From: Beaufortia kweichowensis
Lineage: Eukaryota > Chordata > Actinopteri > Cypriniformes > Gastromyzontidae
Assembly (NCBI GenBank): GCA_019155185.1
Contig: CM032817.1
Location: forward strand, 3,094,974 to 3,158,973
Length of the DNA stretch: 64,000 nucleotides
Reading direction: 5' to 3'
In this document: positions 9,495 to 23,300 of the stretch, in pieces
How positions within the stretch are numbered: the stretch's first letter is position 1
Layout: each line of letters opens with the position of its first letter
Made by a program: the position numbers and the translations under genes
The notes under the pieces: model-generated
Databases searched by the model: none
Seen by the model: the letters and a program-made list of their open reading frames with translations, nothing else
Told to the model about the DNA's origin: nothing

Positions 9495-11183
9495 TTCTTG
9501 TTGCCTCTTTTGGTGGTTTCAATTATTTTTACTTTTTAGGGTACATTTCCATTTCCTTGCTACTAAGTAACCTCATATTGCCATTCAAACAAAATCTCAT
9601 TTCTGTGAAAGAAAAATCTGTAGAGATGACTTTGCACACAACACTTGCACTGAGATCAGGGCATTTAGAGACAAAACATTATATAGTATATCAATACAGA
9701 CATTTCAATTATTGAGGAGGAATTCTGCCTACTCAAAACTATCCAATGAATATCATGGATCCGCATAATTGACTGCATTTGTATGAATATCACAGCGACT
9801 GTCTGTCTAATAACAGACGAAGTGCTCGACAGACACTTGAACTCCTGCCTCTACTCAAAGATATCATTAATAAATATCTGCACATCTTTTAAAAGCACCT
9901 CTTATCTATGTATGAAAATAGCATTTCAATCTTTTATTGATACATCTATACCAGCCTCTCAGTTTAACCGGAGACCATTCGGTGTCCAAAATCAGGGATG
10001 TGAAAATGCTCGGACAGACTTGGCTTTACGTCACACAGTTTTAGCTGTCAAATGAATAGCAGCCTATGGTTCTTTCCGTCTTAATGTTGTTGCCTAAAAC
10101 TTGGAGCTCATATAAAGCATCGTTGTCTGCATAAGGCACTCTGCCCCAATCGAAACCCTTCTGTACTTCCTCCAAACCATCGCTGATCCTTTCCATTGCT
10201 TTACTGGTGTCGATAAGTAAAGGGAGAATAGATCAAGTCAGTGATGATCGAGTCAAGAGAAGGTGAACGCCGATAGACTCCTTTAGAGACTGACACAGCA
10301 GCTAACCAATCACTGACCTTAAGAGATATTCACACCGAGAGCGAATTGCGATTTGAGGCATCATGGCGTTGAGTTGAACAACCAATGGGAGTGCGGACAG
10401 TAAATTGGATTTGATTCACCTACTGATGCATCAGCCAGCATAAAGACTTGATCTACAGCATTTAATTCACTTTCAGTCAGAAACCACTTTGGGTAGTGGG
10501 AATGAATTCTAGTTTATACGTGTCTAACTGTGTGTATGATGTAAATACATCAAGATGGGCTCGCACGGGTGTATAAAGACTGTATTTACATAAGTCTCAC
10601 ACTTATATATTCATATAATATATCTATGACTATATTCATTTCACCAACCTTTATTGCAGACATCTGCAGGTCGGTATTCAAGTCTTTATTTAAGGCAGAG
10701 TTCAACTGTCAAGAGTTGCTCATCTTCGCTCTTCAAATACACAAAAACTGTATATCAAGCAAACTCCTTAAATTTTCTTCATTTTTTACTGAAAGTGTAT
10801 AAAACTCGCTGTGGCCACCAGTTGTGGTTTTTAGTCTTTGAGTGGTTCTTTATGCATGTAAGTCTCAGAGTCTAAGTGCTTTTCCCAACCAGTCTGGGTT
10901 TTTTTGGCACGCTACATGCATCACTCGCTCTTCCGTGGTTCCATTTGTGGAGTGAATGCTTCCAGTTCTTAAGGTGGTGGGTGTCGTATCGCTTAAAATA
11001 ATTTAGAATAAAATATAAATAAAAAATGCTCTGTCTAAAAATGCATGAAAAGGTCTTTAGTGAGGGTTGTGGGAAAGGATGGCACCTGGTCAAACAAGGT
11101 TAAAACCGAGCTCTGCAGGGAACTCTTGGTCCAAGAGAAGGCCAAATCAAGTCAAGACTTTGGCCTGAGACTGTGGTGAGATG

Positions 11184-11893
11184 TTATCTGCTGATGGTGG
11201 ACGTGGCTGAGCGCAGGGTGCTGGGTAGCTTGTCTGAACCCGGGATCTTCCAAGGCCCTGGGGATACCGTGACCTTCCTGACGGATGCGCTGTTGCTGCT
11301 GTTCTTGGAGTTGTGGTTGGGACGACTCAACATTTGTCCCTTCTCTGCTTCTTTTGGAAGGGCTTTGAGTGGCACCGGAGACCCTTGCTGGTTGCTACTA
11401 CCATCCAAGCATCCATTTCCCACATTGATGTTATTGTCAGCTGGGCAAGTTTTGGGCGAGTCTCGCTTTCGAGAGGGTGTATTACTCCGTTCCCTCCTGC
11501 GCTCCTTGGACTTGCCCCGGATGCTTTTGTGGGGTTTGGATTCGTAGGGTTCTCCCGCAAGTTCATCGGGGTGCTGTTGCTGACCCTTTCCCCTACTAGA
11601 GCGACGGTTGGTCCTGCTAGCCTCCCTGTGCTTGGTCCCATCTCCACCCCCAACTCCACCTGCCAGGGCTGACCGCTTCCCAATGCTGGCCTGTTCCAGA
11701 GCCCTACTCTCTGGGCCTCTAGGACCCTGGAAACAGTCAGGACCTGCTGCTTCCAAGGACAATGTATGAGGTGGGTCAGTGGGTGGATTCGCATGAAAAG
11801 AAGCCAATGGATTGGATATGCTGTCGAGGGGTGGTGCTACTTCCGACAGACTTGGGGAGGTTGTAGTGCGAGCATCCCAGGGGGTGGGACTAT
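11184..11893 (-). CDS. magi2: magi2 terminal coding exon (C-terminal tail)
   Basis: The acceptor tccagcag completes Asp and gives DSPTPWDARTTTSPS. The tail is low-complexity and basic (KPHKSIRGKSKERRRERSN) and contains SPGPWKIPGSDKLPS; human ends similarly with APGPWKVPGSDKLPS. It finishes TSTISR-TAA at 11186-11184. The human tail is Ala/Gly/Pro-rich while this one is Ser/Lys/Asn-rich, so the tail is poorly conserved apart from that motif. Confidence 0.95.
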
Positions 11894-14800
11894 CTGCTGG
11901 ATAAACATGGTAACAGTTATTGGTCAAAGGTTTAAGCAAAACAGATGGAAGCACAAAACATTAAAGAAGCAAAACATGAATAAGAAACCAAAAGCATCAT
12001 AGCAGATATGGAAGCAGTCATAGGTATAAGGTCTCAACTAAAACAGACAGAGGCACAAATACACATAGCACTTTGCACAAAAATAAAAATCTAGAGATAA
12101 CAAAGATGACATTAGCAAAGAAATAATAAAACATAACCATACTAACAAAAAATACCAAAAAGTAACTTGATTATTGTTCAGACAGCTACTATAATAATTC
12201 TGGTTGCCTTTCATTTTACCTACAATGGACTTGTGTCTGTGTCATGTCTTTCATTTTGAAGTGTGTATTTTGTAGTAGGTTTATGTCACTTCCTGTTCTA
12301 GTCCTATTTCTATTGTCTTTGTAGTCTGTGGAACACAAAAGAAGATATTTTGCAAAACGCTGGTTACCTGCACCCATTGACTTCCATTGTACCTTGTGTC
12401 CATACTATAAAAGTGAATGGGTGCCGGTAACCAGCAAAGGTTTGACATGACATGAGGGTGAGTAAATATTAAAATAATTTTTATTTTTGGGTGAACTATC
12501 CATTTAATAAAAGCATAACGCATTACATTACACCCTTTACATGCTATACCAACACAAAAAACTGTACTAGTTGTTAAGCCCACAGACTTATTTCATGTGT
12601 GTCTACTGGTATAATCACTTCATAGCGAGATGCTTATATCGAAGTGACATCTCCACACTTCCTCTCTGCAGAAAACTAAAAGATGGTCACCATACACATC
12701 TTTAATCTTACCAGTCACATCATATATAGTTAGACACATTGAGGGCTCTTCATCTTCTACCTAAGCGGCCATTTTAGCTTGTTCGAACACGTAAAATCAG
12801 CTATAGTAAAAAGCCATTCAAAATATTAAAACTTCATCATCAAGCTTTAAGCAGTGAAAAATGACTACAGTAAAATATTACAGATGTGTCTCTGTGTTAG
12901 CTTTATATTGATCTACTGGGGTACATTTTTCTTGTTTATGTGACCCAGGTGTTGCAGAAATCACCGTTCTATGGAGGAAAAAGATGAATTCAAACTCATA
13001 AGGCATTTTTCATGGAGAAATGAAAGACAGGTTAAAAAACGCAGAGCCTGTCACAACGGTCTCATGATGACTGTATTTCAGCTACACTTCTGTGGCGCCA
13101 TGGAGATCTCAGTGGGATACTAAATGTGTTTGAGAAGATATGGCCGCGTGTGAGCGGAATTCAAAAGCAGAGCTGTGACAAGCAGCACATAAGTATTCAG
13201 GTTTTGAGAGTCATATAAGAATGTTAAGAGTGTGTGTCAAGAGCTACTTTCATTCTATAACCTGTATGCGATTGAAACGTTAACATGTTATAAATTATAA
13301 GTTAAAGCGGACTGTGATTGGACATGGTCAGTCGGCGGTCTTTTAAACGTGATGTGGTTAAATGCATTACTGACTACCTCCAACTGGGATTGGAGTAATC
13401 CAGTGACAAAACATTTCAGACTCTATTTATATATGTATTTAGTGCTGCAGTATGAAAAACACCCTTACAAAAATATTTTTGCATGGAATTGCATGGAAAC
13501 GAATGTTGTACATCAGTGGTGACCTATATAGGTATCTAATGTATATTAATTATGTTGTGTTCAAAGTCTATAACGACGTTTGTATTATAGCTGCAGTATG
13601 CATCTAAATAATACTTTTGTATTAAATGTGTTTACCATCTACTAACACAGTTATGGAAAAAAAAAAAAATGACACCAGACAGTTTGCTTCAAGTATCACA
13701 CACACACAAACCTATTCAACAAAGCACTCAACAAACATAATCTAAGAAAACCAAACCGACTAAAACAAAAAACGCAAACCGGAACACGTGGTGTGTTAGA
13801 AGGCATGCGCTCTTATTACAAACCGTGTCTTTAGGATGACCCATTAGGAAGAAATAGGGGGAGCCATGGTTGTCACTTTTCATGCACATGGAAAGACTGG
13901 AAGGTACCATTCCTATAAGAGGCGAAGTAACAACCTAGACCAATCATTAGGGTTAGAAAAGCAGCAACAAGCTAAGACAGTATTAAGATCAGTGTTGAGA
14001 TGGTATTCAGTGAGGAAAATTGAGAAAGGGAGAGAGAATTCTTTACTGACAGCCATAACAAAGATGAAAGAGGTGTATCTACATTAACACAAAGAACAAG
14101 ATGTTTTCATCGGCATGTTAAAGAAGAGCATTTTGTTAGAAAGAAAATGGGAGGATTTTATTGTAATTTACTGCGTTATTATGTTAAATCGCAATGTATT
14201 AGTGCACAATACAATGAGTTTGGCCTTAAATTACCTGCCAAAATTTTATTTATGTTAGTTTTATGATTTTTCAGATGTTTGACTACCGTTTGACAATCAA
14301 AGTATCCAAGTACTTATGTATTCAGACGAAATCTATTGTTTTATCATTCAAAACTTGTTTTGTTAAATGTTTTGCTTGAACAAAGTGCTCGTGCCATTGG
14401 TTTAATTTTTTATTATCTAATCTAATGCAATGGCATCCACAATATTTTGTGTATGATATGCATTGTTTTGCATGTTGAATACACAGTATATTGTGTTTCT
14501 TATATGGTCACAATACTGTTAAGTTACATCTTAAACATTACAGATCAACAAAACAGTACCTTCCGTTAAAGATAAGCCATTCAGATATCCGATAATCTGA
14601 TTGTTAGATAAATCCCACGTTTCAGATTCTAAATGCAGTCATTGTTGAATTATAAAGTGTATGCAGACAGGAAGCATGTGTGGACCTACCATATTCAGGG
14701 ACCTGCCCTGTTCCTCTTTTGAGCAGCAGACGAACTCTACGGCCGCCCGATTTGATGAGCTCAATAGCCCGAGCATGTGTCATATCCCTCGTGCTCTCAC

Positions 14801-17278
14801 CATTTATCTCAATGATCTGATCTCCAACCTGCAACAGAGACAAAAATGTGTATTGGAAAAATTATGTACTTGTAAAATACTGTAATAGCCTCCTGAGGAG
14901 TTTCATCAGGTAATATGGTGTAGGTAAATTAGGGTAAATGGTTGTTTTTTGTCGATTCAACCCAACTATCTTTTAGAGACCAATGAATTTATATAATAAA
15001 ATGTCTGTCCCTAACCACTGGACAAGTGACCAATGACATTTCATAGATGATCCATTCCATAGATGTATAAAATAAACAAGCTTGTGACTCAAATGGACTG
15101 TCTGTTGTATTTAACAGCCAAGTAAGAGTGTCTCATCAGTTATGATAAACAAGTCTTTGATCGCTATGCTGGTCTATACAATAAATGTTTGTTTGAGGTT
15201 GTTAATCAGTTCCTAAAGGTTCACAAACCATTTCCATTTACAACCTTGAAACCAAAGTAGATGCTGCAAAGCTCAATGCTTAAATTACAAATTTGTAAAT
15301 GTAATAATTTTGCATGTTTTATGCATATTACTGATTTATGCAACAGTTTAGGGATTTAAAAACATTAGCGGCTATCATTACCATCCTAAAGAGGTAGAAA
15401 AAATTAAAGTTGCAGGATTTCCCACAAAATCGTACCCGACTGCTCAGCTAAATCATCATACGCTCTAAAAACAGATGTGTTAAAATAACACAAGATGTGT
15501 CTAGTTAGGGACAACACACAGATGTGACAGATGACACATCTTTGAGTTAATTTAAAAACAACACATTTTGTGTTACTTTTAACTCAACTTGTGTTACTTT
15601 CAACTCAACATGTGTTGTCCCTTTTATGTATTTAACACAAAATGACACATTATGTGTTAAACAGCATAACACAAAAAATGTGTTAAAAAATAACACATCC
15701 TTTTTTAGAGTGTAATAAGTGTAAAAAGTTGTGATTTGCGGAGTTAAAAATATACAGTTTACAAAAACAATGTGTAAACGCATGTACAGAACAAAAGTCA
15801 TCGTTTTCGGACATCTTTCCTATCACAACTTTTATGTATTTTTTATGTAGGGAAAGATCATTTTTTACGCCATTTAATACGACAATTAATTCAATAGGAT
15901 CAATACAAGTCCATAACTCACTGGTTGTTGGCTGTTTAGTTACAGCCATCAACTAATTAGCATTAGCAGTCATGAATAAGCTTTAGCATCAATTAATTTG
16001 AACAGTAAACCCACTGAATGAATGACTCGTGGGACTCGTGAATGACTCTGTGTGAGGGTTTGTGTCTACTGAGATAATGAGGGATCATTAAATTGCCTTT
16101 CCTGATATACAGGACCTCAGAATGACCATCAATACAATCATGAGTGCTCCTTTAACAGACAAAGAAATAAATAATGAAGTTATAGGTTGTAATGTCTTTA
16201 GTTATTGCAGAAAGAACATAGCTGGGTCTGGTTCCTCCGACCTCTAAGGTGAAGAGAATTGCTAAAAGCAGCGTCAGCAGCTGCTCTATCTTGTTTTCAT
16301 CTCATCTCTGTGAATCTAATTGCGGTGATTTGCAGAAGCAGTGTCTGGTGAGGGTAATATGATTTAGTGTTTAATAGAGTTTTTAAATACCACAGGTCTA
16401 TTCAATCACAAACTAATTACAGCTCATTTCTGAAGGCATTTTCTATTACTAAAAACATGCCACGGTTACATTCTCATCTTCAAAGAAGGCAAGAAAGTCA
16501 AAGCTAAAGATGTGTAAGTGTGTGTGGGAGGCAACAGGTAAGCGAATATCAGATAAAGCTGAAAGGTTTTAAGAAGAAAGTCTATCATAAAGGGACTGTT
16601 TATTCATATTAGCTATGACAGTTTCCCAATAGCAGAAGAAAGAATAAAATAAGATTTGATGGATAGATGCATTTTTATCCGTTTTGTGTCCAAATCAGAT
16701 TAAATCACGAGATGAGAAAGATATTAAAAATCATGACTACAGTATATCACGCAGTATTTGGGTGAGGTTCTATAGTTATATAGAATATAACTAATATATA
16801 GCAAGTTATAGATAAAGCGATGAATTGAAGTGGCACAGGGCTAAATTTCAACTTATGATAAATTAATTCAAATACATTTTATTTATATAGTGCTTTTCAC
16901 AATTTTCATTGCTGCAAAGCAGCTTTAAATACATTATAATAAAAATAATAATATGAATAAATAATATAAATAAGACATTATATGGTATTAAAATGCATGG
17001 GATTTTTCCTAGTTATTCTCTATTCAATGTACATGAATCGAACTAAACTAAAATATTTACCATGTTAGATTGTCAGAAAAATAATAATATGAAAACAGGA
17101 GAAACTAAAGGACAGGAAGTTACATCAGCTTACCCTCATCCTCCCATTGCGTATGGCTGGTCCATCTTCGGCCAATCGCAGAACGAACAGATCCATCTTA
17201 TACTCGCGTCCTCCACGGATACTGAATCCAAAACCTTTCATGCCTTTTTCTAACTCAACCGTAAAGAAATCAAAATCC

Positions 17279-17322
<44 letters not shown>

Positions 17323-20300
17323 TACATACAGAAACACAGAAGAATTAAAGTCTTCATATAGACACATATAACATATACTTTGTGAAAAAACAAATACCTT
17401 TTTTTGGTTAAATTATTCAAATATTAGTCCAACATTAGACTATTAACATCAGAACTACAAATGTTTTTATTAATCTACTGTATAGTAATGAAGTACGGCA
17501 TATTGTAAATGTGCATTGCTACTCCACATAAAAGTAGATGTGAATTATATGTTATATAAACGTTATATGAACATTATGTGAACGTTGTATAAACGTACGC
17601 TAAGAGTGGCTCATCAACAGTGTTACCTGTGGCATCCTGTAATCAGGTAATGGAAAGGTGCGTGGATCAGTGGACAGCTGTCTGTAGTCCAGCAATGGTG
17701 GATGTCTGTAATCAAGCGTAGGAGGCTGTCTGTAGTCTGCTACGGGAGGGTGCCGGTAGTCCACTGGGGGTTGACGGTAATCAGTAAACGGCTGCCGAAT
17801 GTCAGGTTTTACATCCTGTCTCGCTTTTACCTCTGACCTGTAGCTAAACATCCAATAGAACCACAGAACGAGTAAGTTTAGGCGAAGTCACAGAATGAAT
17901 ATGACTGGCTACACCGATAAGAAGATAATATTTACCGTTTATGTCTATTTTCCAGTGGATGCTATCAAAAGTATGCTGCCACGGACAAAAGCAATGCTCT
18001 AATGAATTTTAAAGTTTAATGCAGGATAATGTTCTGTTGAAAATGGCAAAGCCTGAGGAGCTCTAGGGTGTATATTGAAACTTGAGTAAGCACGAAAAAG
18101 CAAGATGTGAAATCACTGGCCCCCGCAGGCCATATGAATGATTAAAAACTGTTAAAGAGCCAGGCAGGTAAATTATTCAGTTCTGTAAGAGATAAGTGAT
18201 TTTACGCAATAGCTTAATAGTGAGGGTGCATGTCTGTGAGTCAGAGAGGTCAGAGAACAGTGAACTTTTACAAAGTTTGTTTTATTTAAGGTGCTTTTTT
18301 CTTTATGCTGAAATCTTGGTCCCGTACTGACTAGCGGTCAACCATAATTAATTTATTCAGTGATGCAAACGATTTTAAAGAGATTTGTGTGTTTCTTACC
18401 CACTGTCGTGGGTGTAGATCTGTACCGGCACTGCTGAGGGCTGGGTGGGCGTGGTTTGCTGGATCACTGAGCTGGGCTGATTGGCTGGGCTGGTTTGAGT
18501 GACAGGGCTGGGTTGTGCTTCTGAGCTCGGCTGTGATGTGGAGCTGGGTTGAGGAGCAGCGCTGGTTTGGTTCACAGTGTTGTGTTGACACACTGGACTG
18601 GGCTGGGCCATCGGGCTTTGCTTCTCTGAACTGCCAGCAGAGGGCGTGCTGTTTGTCTCTGAAACACATAAAGGATGATAATGACCTGGCAATGAAAGCT
18701 TGAACCATGACAAACACTTCCAACACACCATCAACTATTATTTAATAATGCCAGACAAATATTTATTCTTGAGTCTTAGACTTGCCACTTGTGTAATGCT
18801 GTGATCACACCAGACTTTTGAATAATGTGAGTTCCCCAAAAAAATTTGGTCCGTCACATCCACATGTGTATGAATGAAAGTCAATGAAACGAATTGGACT
18901 GGATTAAAATCTTTGTCATAAAGGATGAGATGGATCCAGAGTAACGATTTTCATTAACCACTAAACTGTTTTGTTTGGTATTTTACAATAAAGGCGGTTT
19001 GAGCAGGTGTAGACCGGATGCCACAAAAACTTAAATAAAATAATTGTGTTTAAGCAAGTAACTTTAGTTGCAAAGACGCAACTAAATTGTCCCTTCAAAA
19101 TCAATAAAGCTTGACTACACTCCAGGCAGCATAAAATTAGGTGCTTTCAATGCAAATAACTTTATTGATTATGGTGGGAGCAATATAGCTTTGTTGTGTC
19201 ATGAAGCTTGCTAACGCGCTGATGTCGATTCTGCATTAAATGTGTGTTCACTTGCATTAGGGTGAAAACAAAATTAGATTCACTCTTAATCAACGATTAA
19301 AAAACACATCTAGGTTGGCTTGAATACAAAGTTGGTCATAGTCTACACACTGACTACATTACAAACAAATTGTAACATTTAAGTAACATTTATTCAATGT
19401 GTTTAAACGCACAGCAAACAGATGAACAGACACGCACTCACCCTCCTGAGGGATGATCCTGAGTGTGACGCTCAGACCAGCGTCCTTGATGAGTTTGACG
19501 ATATCGGCGTGCGGCATGTTGACGATCGACTGATTGTTGACGGCCAGTATGCGATCTCCGACTTTTAATTTCCCGCTGTGGTCTGCTGGACTTCCCTCAA
19601 TGATCCGTCCGATCTTATGAGGCACAGCTGATGAGACACATGCAAACGGGTTTTACGTAATACGCTAAGAACTCCTTGTTAATGCAGTCGTTTTAGGTAC
19701 GAGCGAGGGCGCTGCACCGTAACCAGCCGCTTCAGTCCTCAAATAGAGGTGCATTAATAAAATACAAGTTTATAAAGACATTTTACATTTTAATGCCCTC
19801 GGAAGAATGTTAAAGGAATATTGCAGGGTCAAAACAAGGTTAGTCTATTGAGTGATGCATTTAAATCACAAATCAAATATGGTTGGTATTAAAAGTGTAG
19901 TGGTATATTTACCAGCAGCAGCCGCGGTTTCAGGCCTGTTTAGCGAACTGATAATAACAAATCCGAATCCTTCGCTCTCCTTGCGCTGGATGGTGACATC
20001 ACTGGGTTGTGAATTCTGATTGGCTACTGCGTCTGGTGGGGAGGAGCCTGTGGTGGATGGGGCAGAGTTCTGGTAGGGTGTGGAGTTGTTCGTGATAATT
20101 CTGGAGTTGAAGTCACTCCTGGGTGAACTGTGCTGGGTAGACCCAGGACTGCGGCCATTCTCTGGGAAGGGTTCACCTAAAGGTAACAGCACGGGATAAA
20201 TAAATTATTGTCATACTAGTTCGGAATGACATTAAGGTGAGTAAAAAGATGAACTAAAATGAACTATACCCTGAGCTTACAAACCTCTATGCTGAAATTA

Positions 20301-23300
20301 ATAAACTGGAACTTCATAAGATAATAGCCACCCTAAATATTTAATGGAACATTTACCATTCAAAAATTCAGTTATTCATCACTTCACCAGTAATTTTCTT
20401 TTTTTTTTTGCATCAATTACATTTCACCCATCATCTGCAATTTTCAGGAAAAGGTTTCAACAGCAAGTCAGAGCTAAAGCTGATATAAAACCTCTCTTGG
20501 ATTAAACTTTCTTTGGCCAATAAAACAGCCAGACATTTTCCCTTCAGCTCCGCCGAGATGTTGAAGAAATGATTGTCTGAGGAAGATAAGAATGAGCAGG
20601 AAGGACGAGGGGGGAGAGATTGAGAGGTCACATGATCTGAGCCTCAGCTACAGCAAGAAATATTAGATAGAGTGGATGAGTAAGAGAGAGAGAGAATGGA
20701 CAAAGGCAACACACTTTGTTGGATTTCTGTCATTTAAAATGCACAAAACAGAAGCAATAATACCCAACAAATGGAGAAGAGATGACGCTTCAAAGAACAT
20801 CAAATTAATTTTCCTGTGCTCATTTATGAGAAATATGGACTGTTATGGATGTGACAATTCTGAAAACAGCACTTTCTTAAAAATGACTATAGAAATCATG
20901 CTTTAAAAACTTGAGAGAGTATTTAAACCACCAAATATTAACACCTTTTTTATGGTAAGGTTGCTGTCAAGCTCCAAAAATGAAAAAATAAAATCACTAT
21001 GATAGTAATCCATATGATTTCTGTGCTATACAGTATATTTCAAGCCATATTATAACTTTGTTTGAATACACATTTGTTTTTCCTTAGTGTAGATTTTTAT
21101 TTTATTTTATACCAAATAATTATATAAAATAAATACCAAATAATGGAAACATATAGAAACTAGGGATGTCCCGATCGGATCGGAAATCGGGCCCGATCAC
21201 GTGGTTTTAGACTCGATCGGAATCGGACGTTACCGACCGATCAGGACTCGGATATACATATATATATATATTCTCATTATTTTTTATAGGAAAGGATGCC
21301 AGAGCCGGGATTCCAACTCGCGTTGCTGAAGCGCAGTTGTGCTGTATATGTCTGGAGCGCCGTCCACTCAGCCACAGGCTCCGACATATTCTCATTATTT
21401 TAACACATCTATAGTTATGCGGTGGCACAGAGTTAGACCTCTTGACTCCACACAGAAACAGCAGTTAGGAGTGCAGTTCCTAAAAGCACATTACTGGCTT
21501 TGCAAACACTGTGGCACTTTTATTTTTTTATTTGTTTACATGCCTGCCGGGTATTTTAAGTTGAGGTGCTATTTGTTTTTATATTAGACTTTTTTTATAT
21601 TTACTGTTGCACTAAAGTCCAAAAGTGAAGAATTGATGTTATTTATTACTTGATTGTTCAAGCTACCTCACAGAAGTGCTCTGTTTGTTAACAGAGCTGT
21701 TGAACGTAAAAAAAATAAGGAACATCCTGGATCTGTTTCTTCGCTCTTCTTTATTCTTTTTTTATGTATTATAGAAGTATCGGATCGGGACTCGGTATCG
21801 GCAGATACTCAAAATCAAATGACTCGACTCGAGGGCAAAAACCCTGATCGGGACATCCCTAATAGAAACCACTAGCATTACTATTCATTAACTATTTGTG
21901 TCATTCACAGCAACCGTCAACCTTAAGAATAGTCATTTTTTGGGTGAGCTTTGCAAACATGCAACTTTTGACCCTCATGTCTGATCTTTCCCACCTGTAG
22001 GCTGAACTCTCCGTCTCACAGTAAGTTTGACCTGGCCGTTCCGTGCCGCCCCGTGCATCAGGTCGATGACGTAACGATGAGGTTTTCCTGCCACAAGGAT
22101 TCCATCAACGGACATGAGTTCATCTCCTGGCCTGAGGCGTCCATCTTTGTCTGCCGGGCTCTTCTCAATGATTGCACCGATCAGGATCTGTACAGGCATT
22201 GAGATGTTACTTTGGACTCACTATGGACTCAACACTTCTCTAATAATTAAAAACGTCTGTCATGTTGATGAATGTTAGTTACAGATTGTGAGTTTATATA
22301 CAGTGTTGGCCCGTCAGAGGAAACAAGGGAAGCTGAGCATCCTACAAATAACAACTATAAAAGTCTTAAACATTAACTGTTGTTTTATTACAATATGCAA
22401 TTTTATTTTCCTATTATAATTTAACTGCAAGTTTAAATCACTATAAATGATGAATGTCAGAGGAAAGTGACAAGATGAAGACAACTCTGATTAGTAAACT
22501 GACCATATTGACAATAAGATATAAAGATATAAAAAGTGACAAATATTTTTGCTTTTGCTTTATATAGTTATATATTGTCAGCCTTTCTCAAAACTGTTCT
22601 CACGGGCCGTCACTGTGTTCATTTCAATATGAAAGCGTGTGTGTGTTAGTTCTAGAGTACGAGCCTTCTCCTGAGCCTCCGGACTCACAGGCTGTCCTGG
22701 TTCCTCTCCGCCCAAAATCCTGAAACCAAAACCGGATTTCTGTCTGCGCAGGTGCACCTCCACCTCCTGGAACTCGTTTCCTGTGAAGAAGAAAATTCTT
22801 ATCAAGTGGTTGACATTTAAAACTTTTCTACATGTACTAATATGCTTATATTCCCTTCATCTTCTTAAACTTAAAAAACAAATTTATTCTCAAAGTGGTA
22901 AAAAAAATGACTGCCAGAGGCAGATCCTGAAAATATTCTGAACATATTCCACAAACTTCAGGCGCTATTTATAAAGGTCACAAGAACTGGATGCATAAAA
23001 ATGAATTTCTCTCATTGTGTATGCAGAACTCTACCTGTCAGTGTGTTTCTGTTTTGGGTGCAGATATATTTACTCACCGGAGGGGTCAGCTGGGAGGGAC
23101 GGTCGAGGAAGACCCGGCTCTGAGAGAGAGAGAGAGATGTGGGGACAGCCAATAAATCAAAGCTTCTATACATATACGCACACACACACACACACACACC
23201 TGGAAATATATGTTATCGTATATATACAAGTATGCATAATGCAACAAACATAATTAATGTCTAGACCCGATGAAAATGTAATACTGAGCCAGACAGACAC

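Larger units (their letters stand above)
6530..11183 (-). other. magi2: Non-coding interval; includes magi2 3' UTR
   Basis: No coding exon seen. The bases just below 11184 are the magi2 3' UTR. Minus-strand AATAAA hexamers occur at 10690-10685, 10655-10650 and further down, so the end of the transcript cannot be fixed. It contains the 9252-9494 MITE and the 8083-8166 compound hairpin; otherwise it is AT-rich with no recognised structure. Confidence 0.5.
14829..17133 (-). other. magi2: magi2 intron within PDZ6
   Basis: 2.3 kb containing the 15459-15714 MITE and a short TTTATTTATATAGTGCTTTTCAC repeat at 16876-16930. No exon seen. Confidence 0.7.
20177..21994 (-). other. magi2: magi2 intron
   Basis: 1.8 kb; its main content is the hAT-like element at 21161-21861. 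Confidence 0.8.

Noticed and set aside
11173..11672. Open frames of 119-124 codons on the plus strand
   Set aside because: They are antisense shadows of the magi2 terminal exon, whose minus-strand frame has the conserved SPGPWKIPGSDKLPS motif.
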